Below are positions 9,474 to 17,808 of a stretch of DNA of 64,000 nucleotides, piece after piece. A program made the translations under genes and the position numbers. The notes beneath the pieces are model-generated. The model made no database searches. It saw only the letters and a list, made by a program, of their open reading frames with translations, and was not told the origin of the DNA. The first letter of the stretch is position 1; every line of letters starts with the position of its first letter. This DNA is from Halotia wernerae. Its GTDB lineage: Bacteria > Cyanobacteriota > Cyanobacteriia > Cyanobacteriales > Nostocaceae. The stretch is taken from positions 1-64,000 of the forward strand of contig JAYGHB010000013.1 of assembly GCA_034931985.1 (NCBI GenBank). The letters are read 5' to 3'.

Positions 9474-9899
9474 CAGAGAAGGTGTGACCGAAATCGGAAA
9501 CGTTCAAAGCGACGAGCTATTTACTGTCCAATTCATGGCTGTTATATCGATAGCGTCAGTCAAAAATATCAAATATTTGCCGACCAACCAAGCCAGTTAC
9601 AGCAACGGGGGATGAATCGGCGAAATGCATTAATGCTGGTAGCAACCAAAACCACAGTTTCTATTGAAGGTGAGTGGTTAGAAGCTTTCTGGTGTGAAGA
9701 ATGTCAACAAAAGAAATGGTATCACGTTTGTAAATCCGACGAACGCACCTATGAACTTTCGTTAGCACCCCAAGAACTTTGGCAACAGGTAACAGGAGTA
9801 ATTGATCCTCAAGGCAACCCTTCTGTTGGAGAATTTACTCGCAGGCATTCAAGGCTAGTTGGCTATCACGGTATGAAAGATTTCCAGTTTGTAGTTTAA
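9471..9899 (+). CDS. Small zinc-ribbon-like protein preceding the ABC exporter genes
   Basis: A 142-residue soluble, basic protein. Two cysteine/histidine pairs are visible: CPIHGC near residues 19-24 and CEECQQKKWYH near 74-84. They could bind one zinc ion. The N-terminus is very Arg/Lys-rich (QRRCDRNRKRSKRR). The TTG start is supported by a strong GGGAGG ribosome-binding site six bases upstream. The wzm gene begins 42 bases downstream, so the three genes are probably one transcript. The family is not recognised. Its position suggests a role in regulation or assembly of glycan export, but that is inference. Confidence 0.7.
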   Translation: MQRRCDRNRKRSKRRAIYCPIHGCYIDSVSQKYQIFADQPSQLQQRGMNRRNALMLVATKTTVSIEGEWLEAFWCEECQQKKWYHVCKSDERTYELSLAPQELWQQVTGVIDPQGNPSVGEFTRRHSRLVGYHGMKDFQFVV

Positions 9900-9941
9900 G
9901 TGCTAAAGACATATAGTCTTAAATAGACTTCAATTAATATT

Positions 9942-10787
9942 ATGAGTAGTCAAAATATCGCGTCTAAGCAAGAGTTGGTAATTGAAGCTGGGCGTGCTGA
10001 ACGCCAGTATTGGCAAGACTTGTGGCGCTACCGCGAGCTATTTTATTTTCTGGCTTGGCGCGACCTTTTAGTGCGTTATAAGCAAACGGTGGTTGGTATA
10101 ACTTGGGCATTGATCCGACCGTTCTTGACAATGGTAGTGTTTAGTGTAGTCTTTGGAAAGTTGGCAAAATTACCTGCACCAAGTGGAGTACCCTATCCAA
10201 TTTTGGTATTTGCAGCCATGCTGCCCTGGCAATTTTTCTCTAATGCCTTGGGTGAGTGTAGCAACAGTCTCATTAGTAACGCCAATCTGATATCCAAAGT
10301 CTATTTTCCCCGTTTGATTGTACCCATCAGTGCTGTGATTGTCAGCTTTGTAGATTTTATGATTTCTGGCATAATTCTGCTGGGGTTGATGGCTTGGTAT
10401 AACTTTGTTCCTGATTGGCGAATACTGACACTGCCCTTATTTATTGGTATTGCCTTTGCCGCTTCAATGGGAGTGGGACTATGGCTAGCAGCATTAAATG
10501 TAGAATACCGAGACTTTCGTTATATTGTGCCGTTTATTATGCAGTTTGGGTTATATATATCACCAGTAGGATTTAGCAGCAGTATTGTACCAGAACAATG
10601 GCGTTTACTCTATTCTTTAAACCCAATGGTGGGCGTAATTGATGGTTTTCGCTGGGCTATTTTAGGCGGAGATTCAAAAATTTACTGGCCGGGATTCACA
10701 CTATCTTTAGGATTAGTTGCTCTTTTGCTAGTCAGTGGTATTTGGTACTTTCGCAAAATGGAACGAACTTTTGCTGATGTAATTTAG
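9942..10787 (+). CDS. wzm: Polysaccharide ABC exporter permease (Wzm-like)
   Basis: Membrane half of an ABC-2 type exporter that moves lipid-linked polysaccharide out of the cytoplasm. The 281-residue protein has the family length and about six membrane segments. It has the family opening WRYRELFYFLAWRDLLVRYKQ near residues 28-47, then GITWALIRPFLTMVVF. The C-terminal region LYSLNPMVGVIDGFRWAI near 227-244 is typical of O-antigen/teichoic-acid export permeases. The wzt gene follows after 15 bases, so the pair is co-transcribed. The glycan exported is presumably made by the neighbouring enzymes. Confidence 0.95.
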   Translation: MSSQNIASKQELVIEAGRAERQYWQDLWRYRELFYFLAWRDLLVRYKQTVVGITWALIRPFLTMVVFSVVFGKLAKLPAPSGVPYPILVFAAMLPWQFFSNALGECSNSLISNANLISKVYFPRLIVPISAVIVSFVDFMISGIILLGLMAWYNFVPDWRILTLPLFIGIAFAASMGVGLWLAALNVEYRDFRYIVPFIMQFGLYISPVGFSSSIVPEQWRLLYSLNPMVGVIDGFRWAILGGDSKIYWPGFTLSLGLVALLLVSGIWYFRKMERTFADVI

Positions 10788-10802
10788 GCTGGATATGGAC
10801 AG

Positions 10803-12092
10803 ATGTCTAATAATATAATTCGAGTAGAGAATCTCGGTAAAAAATATATCATTGCTCACCAGCAGGAGGATTCTAACGGACGTTATCGCTACAAGGCTTT
10901 GCGAGATGTAATTGCTCAGGGGGCTAAGTCTATAGGAAAGAAATTCCTCCGGCCGGCTGGTAAACAAATGCTTAATCCATCTCGTGAGGAATTCTGGGCA
11001 TTAAATGATGTGTCTTTTGAAATTCAACAAGGTGAAGCCATTGGGATTATTGGACGCAATGGCGCAGGGAAATCGACATTATTAAAAATTTTGAGTCGAA
11101 TTACTGAACCGACAAAAGGACAAATTGTAATCCAAGGACGGGTGGCAAGCCTATTAGAAGTCGGTACAGGATTTCACCCAGAACTAACTGGGAGGGAGAA
11201 CATTTACCTCAATGGTTCTATTCTGGGAATGAGTAGAGTTGAGATTAAGAAAAAGTTTGATGAAATTGTTGACTTTGCCGAAGTCGAGAAATTTTTAGAT
11301 ACGCCTGTCAAACGTTACTCTTCTGGGATGTATGTGCGTCTTGCATTTGCCGTAGCAGCCCACTTAGAGCCAGAAATTTTAATTGTAGATGAAGTTTTAG
11401 CAGTGGGTGATTCGGCATTTCAAAAGAAATGTTTGGGAAAAATGGGTGATGTAGCTACCAAAGAAGGACGAACAGTCTTATTTGTGAGCCATAGTATGCA
11501 AGCGATCGCCCAGCTTACCAAGCGTTGTATACTGCTTTCTAAAGGTAATGTTCAGTTTGATGGTAATACAAGTAAAGCAGTACAGCTATATAGTACAGGG
11601 CAGAAAGCCTCTAACGAAGAACCTGCCTATTATCAATCTCCTTTGAGTAAGAATGGTAACTATGTAGCTTGGGTACGAGTCCATACTTCTGAAAAAGAAG
11701 GGATTCACTCTTGGGGACAGCCGATTACTTTTGAGTTTGCTCTACACGTAACCAAACCCCATGAAAGTCTTTGGTTCTCTTTCCAGGTGATAAACGCCTT
11801 ACAGCAACCTATTTCTATTTTTTGGTTTTACGAACCTGAAGCACCGTTTCGTCGAGAAGCGGGGACATTTATTTTACGGTGCGAAATTCCAAAATTTAGG
11901 CTGTACATGGGTTCATACACTTTGACAACATGGTTTTCTGAGCGTCGTAGCGAAACTCTGTTAGAAAACCTCAGAGATATTTGTCCCTTTGAAATCATCA
12001 TGCACAATATTGAGCGTCCAGAGTATCAATGGCAATCTGGTGAGTGTACTTATTTAGAAGATGCAGTTTGGCAATCTGTGGAAAAGTACTAA
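10803..12092 (+). CDS. wzt: Polysaccharide ABC exporter ATPase with C-terminal domain (Wzt-like)
   Basis: ATPase partner of the Wzm-like permease. Walker A (GRNGAGKST) is near residue 84, the signature region YSSGMYVRLAFA near 170, Walker B (ILIVDEVLAVGD) near 192, and a switch histidine in FVSHSM. The 429-residue length leaves about 165 residues beyond the ATPase domain. In O9a-type systems this Wzt C-terminal domain binds the modified chain end before export. Here it contains WGQPITFEFAL and an aromatic-rich region, consistent with a carbohydrate-binding beta-sandwich. An insertion near residues 30-60 before the Walker A is common in cyanobacterial members. Confidence 0.95.
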   Translation: MSNNIIRVENLGKKYIIAHQQEDSNGRYRYKALRDVIAQGAKSIGKKFLRPAGKQMLNPSREEFWALNDVSFEIQQGEAIGIIGRNGAGKSTLLKILSRITEPTKGQIVIQGRVASLLEVGTGFHPELTGRENIYLNGSILGMSRVEIKKKFDEIVDFAEVEKFLDTPVKRYSSGMYVRLAFAVAAHLEPEILIVDEVLAVGDSAFQKKCLGKMGDVATKEGRTVLFVSHSMQAIAQLTKRCILLSKGNVQFDGNTSKAVQLYSTGQKASNEEPAYYQSPLSKNGNYVAWVRVHTSEKEGIHSWGQPITFEFALHVTKPHESLWFSFQVINALQQPISIFWFYEPEAPFRREAGTFILRCEIPKFRLYMGSYTLTTWFSERRSETLLENLRDICPFEIIMHNIERPEYQWQSGECTYLEDAVWQSVEKY

Positions 12093-12123
12093 TTTCAATT
12101 GTAGTTAAATAGGTAGATAAATA

Positions 12124-12636
12124 ATGGCAATAAATGATGACGTTAAATTGGGCAGCAACGTGAAGATTTTTCATCCCAATCTCGTGAACCTTTACGGTTG
12201 CGTTATTGGTGACGACACAAAAATTGGTACTTTTGTGGAGATTCAAAAAGATGTCACGGTAGGAAGCCGATGCAAAATTTCATCACATAGCTTTTTATGT
12301 GAAGGGGTAATCCTTGAAGATGAAGTGTTTGTTGGCCATGGAGTTATGTTTACCAATGATCCCTATCCCCGTTCAACCAATGAAGATGGCAGTTTGAAAA
12401 CTGACGATGACTGGTATACAGTCAAAACTTTAGTCAAGCGCTCTGCATCTATTGGTAGTAACGCTACTATCCTGCCAGGAGTAACTATCGGGGAAAAAGC
12501 CATAGTGGGTGCTGGGGCTGTAGTAACTCGTGATGTTCCTGACTATGCAATTGTAGCGGGTGTGCCAGCTAAAAAAGTTGGCGATGTCCGCGATCGCAGT
12601 AAAAATTTAGAAATAATTGCTAGCAGTTTTAGCTAA
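12124..12636 (+). CDS. Hexapeptide-repeat N-acetyltransferase (WlbB/WbpD-like)
   Basis: Probably acetylates the amino group of a 3-amino-sugar nucleotide. The 170-residue protein is a left-handed beta-helix of hexapeptide repeats (for example IGDDTKIG, VTVGSRCKI, ILPGVTIGEKAIVGAGAVV). It has the WbpD-like GHGVMFTNDPYPRS motif near residues 75-88 and the common tail YAIVAGVPAKKVG. Next downstream are an oxidoreductase and an aminotransferase, the trio that in Bordetella and Pseudomonas builds UDP-2,3-diacetamido-2,3-dideoxy-glucuronate. The trio, not the single gene, supports the substrate guess. Other acyl groups are possible. Confidence 0.85.
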   Translation: MAINDDVKLGSNVKIFHPNLVNLYGCVIGDDTKIGTFVEIQKDVTVGSRCKISSHSFLCEGVILEDEVFVGHGVMFTNDPYPRSTNEDGSLKTDDDWYTVKTLVKRSASIGSNATILPGVTIGEKAIVGAGAVVTRDVPDYAIVAGVPAKKVGDVRDRSKNLEIIASSFS

Positions 12637-12708
12637 TTTGTAGCAAAGCAAAATATCAAAACAAATAATTATTTCAGAATTAAAAAATACTTAATTTCAT
12701 TAGAAGCA

Positions 12709-13743
12709 ATGGGAAATATCAATATCGGTGTTATCGGCTATGGTTATTGGGGTCCTAACCTAGTCAGAAATTTTGCTGAAATTCCAGATGTCCAAGTGAC
12801 CAAGGTCAGTGATTTTAAACCAGAACTGTTAGCAAAAGTCCAAGCTCGCTATCCCAGCATCCAAGTAACGACAGATTGTCAAGACATATTTACAGATCCT
12901 AAAATTGACGCTGTTGTAATCGCCACACCAGTTTCCACTCATTTCGATTTGGCTTTAGCAGCATTGCAGGCTGGTAAGCACGTACTAGTAGAAAAACCAA
13001 TGACAGCCTCCTCCAAGCAGGCAAAGCGGCTAATTGAAGAAGCAGAGAAACGTCAACTAGTACTAATGGTGGATCACACCTTTGTCTATACAGGTGCTGT
13101 ACGCAAAATGCACGATTTGATTGCCACAAATCAATTAGGCGATATTTACTACTACGATTCTGTACGTGTCAACCTGGGGCTTTTTCAGCATGATGTCAAT
13201 GTCATCTGGGACTTGGCAGTTCATGACCTCTCGATCATGAATTATGTATTACCATCACAGCCTTATGCCGTCTCTGCTACAGGCATCAGCCATGTTCCGG
13301 GAGAACCAGAAAACATCGCCTACTTGACGTGCTTTTTTGAAAGCAACTTGATTGCTCACTTCCATGTTAACTGGCTAGCACCAGTAAAAGTTCGTCGCAC
13401 CTTGATTGGTGGTAGTCAACGTATGATTGTTTATGACGACTTGGAACCCAGTGAAAAAGTCAAGATTTACGACAAGGGAATTACCGTCAATGGCAATTCT
13501 GAAAGTATGTACGAGATGCTGATTGGTTATCGCACTGGGGATATGTGGTCTCCCAAGTTAGATATGACAGAAGCACTGCGGACAGAAGGATTGCACTTTA
13601 TTGATTGCATTAACCAAGGTAAGCGCCCCATTACCGATGGAGAAGCCGGATTACAGACAGTTAAGATTTTGGAAGCTGCTACCCAATCTATCAAGCAGCG
13701 TGGTCAATTAGTTGAATTGAATTTAGCAGAGGTAGCAGCATGA
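12709..13743 (+). CDS. Gfo/Idh/MocA sugar-nucleotide dehydrogenase (WlbA-like)
   Basis: NAD-dependent oxidoreductase predicted to oxidise the C3 hydroxyl of a UDP-sugar so that an amine can be installed. The 344-residue protein has the Rossmann motif GVIGYGYWGPN near 7-17, the family motif VLVEKP with the catalytic lysine near 96, and the segment VNVIWDLAVHDLSI with the conserved His near 172. The stop codon overlaps the start of the aminotransferase (ATGA), so the two are translationally coupled. WlbA is the best family match by motif. Other Gfo/Idh/MocA members in O-antigen clusters share these features. Confidence 0.88.
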   Translation: MGNINIGVIGYGYWGPNLVRNFAEIPDVQVTKVSDFKPELLAKVQARYPSIQVTTDCQDIFTDPKIDAVVIATPVSTHFDLALAALQAGKHVLVEKPMTASSKQAKRLIEEAEKRQLVLMVDHTFVYTGAVRKMHDLIATNQLGDIYYYDSVRVNLGLFQHDVNVIWDLAVHDLSIMNYVLPSQPYAVSATGISHVPGEPENIAYLTCFFESNLIAHFHVNWLAPVKVRRTLIGGSQRMIVYDDLEPSEKVKIYDKGITVNGNSESMYEMLIGYRTGDMWSPKLDMTEALRTEGLHFIDCINQGKRPITDGEAGLQTVKILEAATQSIKQRGQLVELNLAEVAA

Positions 13744-14849
13744 TTCCATTTCTAGATCTGAAAACTCAGTACCTTAGTATCAAGGATGAAATTGATACGG
13801 CGGTGTTAAAAGTACTGGAAAGTACGCAATTTGTTTTGGGGAATGAAGTTACAACCTTAGAACAAGAGTTTGCCAATTATTGTAGTGCTGAACATGGCAT
13901 TGCTGTCAATACAGGTACAAGTGCCTTACACTTGGCACTGTTAGCAGCTGGCATTGGTACTGGCGACGAAGTGATCACCATACCTTTTACTTTTGTTGCT
14001 ACCGTGGCAGCGATTTGCTACACCGGAGCTAAAGCCGTTTTTGTAGACATTGACCCTGTTTCCTACACAATAGATGTTACCCAAATTGAAAAAGCCATAA
14101 CTGAACGTACAAAAGCGATTTTGCCCGTGCATTTGTATGGTCAACCAGCGGACATGGAGCCAATTATGGAGATTGCCCGTAGTCATGGTTTGACTGTTAT
14201 AGAAGATGCTGCCCAAGCTCACGGGGCTGAATACAAGGGGCAAAGGGTAGGTAGTATCGGTGACATTGGCTGCTTCAGCTTTTACCCCGGAAAGAACTTA
14301 GGGGCTTATGGTGAAGGAGGCATGATAGTCACTAATAATCCCGAATATGCCCATACTATGGAGATGCTGCGTGACTGGGGTCAAGAACGTAAGTATCACC
14401 ATGTCATGAAAGGCTATAACTACCGCATGGATGGTATCCAGGGAGCCATCTTGCGAGTAAAACTGCGCTACTTAGAAAAATGGACTGAGGCACGGAGGGC
14501 AAATGCTGCACACTATGATGCTTTACTCAAAGATCTCAGCTTGAGCATACCTACAGTCATGCCCTATAATCGCCACGTTTACCATGTATATGCAGTGCGA
14601 TCGCCCCAAAGAGATGAACTACAAAAGAAGTTAAATGATCAAGGCATCCAAACAGGTATTCATTACCCCATTCCTGTACATTTGCAGCCAGCTTATTCAG
14701 ATTTAGGCTATAAGATAGGAGATTTTCCCCACTCAGAACTAGCAGCTAGGGAAGTATTTTCACTACCTATGTATGCTGAACTAACACCAGCACAAATTAA
14801 TACTGTAGCTGACAGTCTTCAAGGCATTCTTCAGGGAGTCATTGTTTAA
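13740..14849 (+). CDS. DegT/DnrJ/EryC1/StrS aminotransferase (WlbC-like)
   Basis: PLP-dependent sugar aminotransferase, fold type I, that transfers an amino group from glutamate to a keto-sugar nucleotide. The 369-residue protein shows FLDLKTQY at the start, the glycine/threonine PLP-phosphate region NTGTSALHLAL near 60-70, EDAAQAHGAEY near 158-168, and the lysine of FYPGKNLGAYGEGG near 185 as Schiff-base residue. It overlaps the preceding dehydrogenase by four bases, and the next gene overlaps its stop by one base (TAATG). This tight packing supports a shared pathway. Confidence 0.93.
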   Translation: MIPFLDLKTQYLSIKDEIDTAVLKVLESTQFVLGNEVTTLEQEFANYCSAEHGIAVNTGTSALHLALLAAGIGTGDEVITIPFTFVATVAAICYTGAKAVFVDIDPVSYTIDVTQIEKAITERTKAILPVHLYGQPADMEPIMEIARSHGLTVIEDAAQAHGAEYKGQRVGSIGDIGCFSFYPGKNLGAYGEGGMIVTNNPEYAHTMEMLRDWGQERKYHHVMKGYNYRMDGIQGAILRVKLRYLEKWTEARRANAAHYDALLKDLSLSIPTVMPYNRHVYHVYAVRSPQRDELQKKLNDQGIQTGIHYPIPVHLQPAYSDLGYKIGDFPHSELAAREVFSLPMYAELTPAQINTVADSLQGILQGVIV

Positions 14850-15856
14850 TGTATGATTCCCGGCCTGGTTTAAATTCCCGCCGTCTCGTTAGTCTAATGC
14901 AGCAAGCAATTCAACGGTGCGAACTGCAACTAGATAACTTGATCGTACTTACAGAAGCCGCGACTGGAGCTTATGCAGTCACCCCTGTAGTAGCAGCGAT
15001 CGCTGGAGCTAAAAAAGTATTTGCGATCGCTCGCACTAGCCGCTATGGCACTCTAGAAGAAGTAAAAGCCCAGACACTGGAACTAGCTGAACTAGCAGGG
15101 GTAAGCGATCAGATTCAATTTCTTACCGAGAAAACCAAAGATATTGTCGCTCAAACTGACATTATCACTAACAGCGGACATGTCCGTCCCATTAATGCAG
15201 AAATGATTGCTTGGATGAAGCCCACAGCAGTCATTGGCTTAATGTACGAAGCATGGGAGTTTAGACCAGAGGATGTGGATCTCACAAGCTGTAACCAACG
15301 GGGTATTAAAGTAGCAGGTGTGAATGAACGCCACCCTAGCGTGGATGTATTTTCCTTTTTGGGAATCATGGCAGTCAAGGTTTTATTAGATGCAGGAGTT
15401 GCCGTTTACACAAGTAAAATTTTATTGTTGTGTGATAACCCTTTTAGTTCATTTATTGAACACGGTTTAGTAAATGCTGGTGCTAATGTAGACACTGTAG
15501 ACAGCATCGCCGCAGCGCCCACTGACAAAACCTATGATGCGATCTTGGTGGCTTTGCAACCACGCCCAGAACCAGTCCTATCTGTTAAAGATGCCGCGAT
15601 GATTGCCAAATATTGGCCAGGGGCGCTTGTGGCTCAGTACTGGGGAGATATAGAACGGTCTGCTTTTTCGGCTCATCATATACCAGTATGTCCAGAAGTA
15701 GAGCCAAAACCAGGACACATGGCGATTTTACCCTCAGCAGTAGGCCCAGAACCAATTATCCGACTGCAAACAGGTGGGCTGAAAGCGGCAGAAGCGATTT
15801 GGCGACAATCTTTACAATCCAATAATTCAGCTATGGAATTTGTGCAACTGCTGTGA
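14849..15856 (+). CDS. Unassigned Rossmann-like protein of the amino-sugar operon
   Basis: A 335-residue soluble protein without a recognised family. Residues about 28-60 look like a nucleotide-binding beta-alpha-beta unit (EAATGAYAVTPVVAAIAGA, then KKVFAIAR), resembling the NAD-binding half of dehydrogenases such as alanine dehydrogenase. It is followed by ADIITNSGHVRPIN-like text around 103-115, and NERHPSVDVFSFLG near 154-167. A second possible Rossmann unit begins at SKILLLCDNPFSSFIEHGL near 190. The end contains VCPEVEPKPGHMAILPSAVGPEP. It overlaps the upstream aminotransferase by one base and precedes the formyltransferase by 13 bases, so a role in the same sugar pathway is likely. The reaction is unknown. 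Confidence 0.75.
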   Translation: MYDSRPGLNSRRLVSLMQQAIQRCELQLDNLIVLTEAATGAYAVTPVVAAIAGAKKVFAIARTSRYGTLEEVKAQTLELAELAGVSDQIQFLTEKTKDIVAQTDIITNSGHVRPINAEMIAWMKPTAVIGLMYEAWEFRPEDVDLTSCNQRGIKVAGVNERHPSVDVFSFLGIMAVKVLLDAGVAVYTSKILLLCDNPFSSFIEHGLVNAGANVDTVDSIAAAPTDKTYDAILVALQPRPEPVLSVKDAAMIAKYWPGALVAQYWGDIERSAFSAHHIPVCPEVEPKPGHMAILPSAVGPEPIIRLQTGGLKAAEAIWRQSLQSNNSAMEFVQLL

Positions 15857-15869
15857 ATGTAGGTGGTAA

Positions 15870-16844
15870 ATGGTTAATGTACTTCTAATCGGCATCGGTA
15901 CAACTACCTTAAGTGCGTTGAAATCTTTGCTGTCAAAGTGCAACGTGCAAGGAGTAGTAAGAAATGTAGACATTGAATCCGATGATCCCGTTGTCAGTCT
16001 TGCCCAACAAGCGGGTATCCCTATATTTTCAGACACTTCTGGGCAACAGATTAAGTCACTACTATTAAAATTTCAGCCAGATTGTGTAGTGGTTTCTTCC
16101 TATAACCAAATACTGCCACCAAATCTGATTGAATTGTCTACATTTATCAATGTCCATTATTCTCCTTTGCCCCATTATCGCGGACGTGCCAACGTTAACT
16201 GGGCAATTATTAATGATGAGCCTTGTGCGGCAATAACTATTCATAAAATATCCCCCGGACTAGATGAGGGAAACATTCTATTTCAACAGCTAATTTCAAT
16301 TGGTTTTGATGATACTGTAGCTACCATATACGACAAGTTAAATGAAATTCAGCAGCAACATTTAGGAGACACAGTTGTCAAAACTTTTCATGGTTATGAT
16401 GGCATAACACAAAATAACGCTGAAGCTACTTATTGTTGTACTCGCCTGCCTGAAGACGGTGAAATTAATTGGTCAACTTCTACTAGAAGTATAGATTGCT
16501 TTATTCGGGCATTAGTCTCTCCTTTTCCTGGTTCCTACACTTACTTTCAAGGAAAAAAGTTATTAGTGTGGCGAGCCAAGCCTGTAGATAACCCTCCCAC
16601 CTATGTAGGACGCATACCTGGCCGGGTGATCGGCAGATCAAAAACAGCAGGTTTTGTTGATGTACTCACAAATGATGGAGTGTTAAGAATTTTTGAAGTT
16701 CAGTTTGAAGGTGAAGAAAAAACAGCAGCAGCAAATATTATTAAGTCTGTCAAAAGCACATTGGGTTTACGTATATCTGACTTACTAAATCGTATTCAAA
16801 TTCTAGAAACACAAATTACAAAACTACAAGAAAATGAAAAATAG
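15870..16844 (+). CDS. Sugar-nucleotide N-formyltransferase-like protein
   Basis: Member of the formyltransferase family (Fmt/ArnA/VioF type), expected to formylate an amino-sugar nucleotide using N10-formyltetrahydrofolate. The catalytic triad of the family is visible: Asn and His in INVHYSPLPHYRG (about residues 94 and 96) and Asp in GLDEGNI (about 132). The central fold ends with a C-terminal beta-rich part near 210-290. The last 25 residues form a short coiled coil (LLNRIQILETQITKLQ). It is not the housekeeping Fmt, judging by context between two aminotransferases. The exact amine acceptor is unknown. It overlaps the following epimerase by 11 bases. Confidence 0.85.
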   Translation: MVNVLLIGIGTTTLSALKSLLSKCNVQGVVRNVDIESDDPVVSLAQQAGIPIFSDTSGQQIKSLLLKFQPDCVVVSSYNQILPPNLIELSTFINVHYSPLPHYRGRANVNWAIINDEPCAAITIHKISPGLDEGNILFQQLISIGFDDTVATIYDKLNEIQQQHLGDTVVKTFHGYDGITQNNAEATYCCTRLPEDGEINWSTSTRSIDCFIRALVSPFPGSYTYFQGKKLLVWRAKPVDNPPTYVGRIPGRVIGRSKTAGFVDVLTNDGVLRIFEVQFEGEEKTAAANIIKSVKSTLGLRISDLLNRIQILETQITKLQENEK

Positions 16845-17808
16845 TCGAGTATTAATTACAGGCGGTGCAGGTTTAGTTGGTTCTCATATTGCCGATTTAT
16901 TAGTCAAAGAAGGAGTTTCCGAGATTATTATCCTGGATAACTTCACGCGTGGACAACTCAATAACCTCGCTTGGGCAAAAGAGCATGGGCCTTTGGTAGT
17001 TGTAGAAGGTGATATCCGAGATCAAAAACTTCTGGATGAAGTTATGCAAGGTGTAGATTTAGTCTTTCATCAGGCTGCAATCCGCATTACCCAATGTGCT
17101 GAAGAACCGCGTTTGGCATTAGAAGTTTTGGCTGATGGCACTTTTAATGTGTTGGAAGCAGCGGTGAAAGCCAAAGTGAAAAAGGTAGTCGCTGCTTCAT
17201 CAGCTTCAATATATGGCATGGCAGAGGAGTTTCCCACAACTGAATCTCATCATCCTTACAACAATCGCACTATCTACGGCGCAGCTAAGGTCTTTAATGA
17301 AGGCTTATTACGCAGTTTCTACGATATGTATAGGCTAGACTATGTAGCATTACGCTACTTCAACGTCTACGGGCCGCGTATGGATATTTATGGCGTCTAC
17401 ACTGAGGTATTGATTCGCTGGATGGAGCGCATTGTTGCCGGACAGCCACCACTAATTTTCGGTGATGGCAAGCAGACAATGGACTTTGTATACATTGAGG
17501 ACATTGCCAGAGCTAATATCTTGGCTGCTAAAGCCGATGTTACTGACGAAGTGTTTAATATTGCTAGTAGTGTGGAAAGCAGCTTAAATGACCTTGCTTA
17601 TAGTTTAGCTAAAGTGATGGGATCAGATTTGCAACCAGAATATGGCCCAGAGCGCAAAGTCAACCCCGTAGCACGTAGACTGGCAGATGTCAGCAAAGCT
17701 AAAAAATTACTGGGTTTTGAGACACAGGTATCTTTAGAAGAAGGATTAAGTCGGCTGGTGAATTGGTGGCGCGAACAAAAATTGGCAAAGGAAGCAACCA
17801 ATGTCTGA
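16834..17808 (+). CDS. NAD-dependent sugar epimerase/dehydratase (extended SDR)
   Basis: Acts on a nucleotide sugar, interconverting or dehydrating it. The 324-residue protein has the N-terminal GGAGLVGSHIAD dinucleotide motif near 9-20, the DLVFHQAA segment, a Ser in ASSASIYG near 125, and the catalytic YGAAK with Tyr about 148 and Lys about 152. The extended-SDR GPRMDIYGVY loop and a C-terminal substrate lid follow. It overlaps both neighbours (11 bases upstream, 8 bases downstream), so it is part of a translationally coupled block. GalE/WbpP-type C4 epimerase is the nearest guess. Confidence 0.88.
   Translation: MKNSRVLITGGAGLVGSHIADLLVKEGVSEIIILDNFTRGQLNNLAWAKEHGPLVVVEGDIRDQKLLDEVMQGVDLVFHQAAIRITQCAEEPRLALEVLADGTFNVLEAAVKAKVKKVVAASSASIYGMAEEFPTTESHHPYNNRTIYGAAKVFNEGLLRSFYDMYRLDYVALRYFNVYGPRMDIYGVYTEVLIRWMERIVAGQPPLIFGDGKQTMDFVYIEDIARANILAAKADVTDEVFNIASSVESSLNDLAYSLAKVMGSDLQPEYGPERKVNPVARRLADVSKAKKLLGFETQVSLEEGLSRLVNWWREQKLAKEATNV

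Noticed and set aside
9391..9615. 74-codon plus-strand open frame
   Set aside because: Overlaps the better-supported zinc-ribbon gene in another frame, with no ribosome site and no coherent features.
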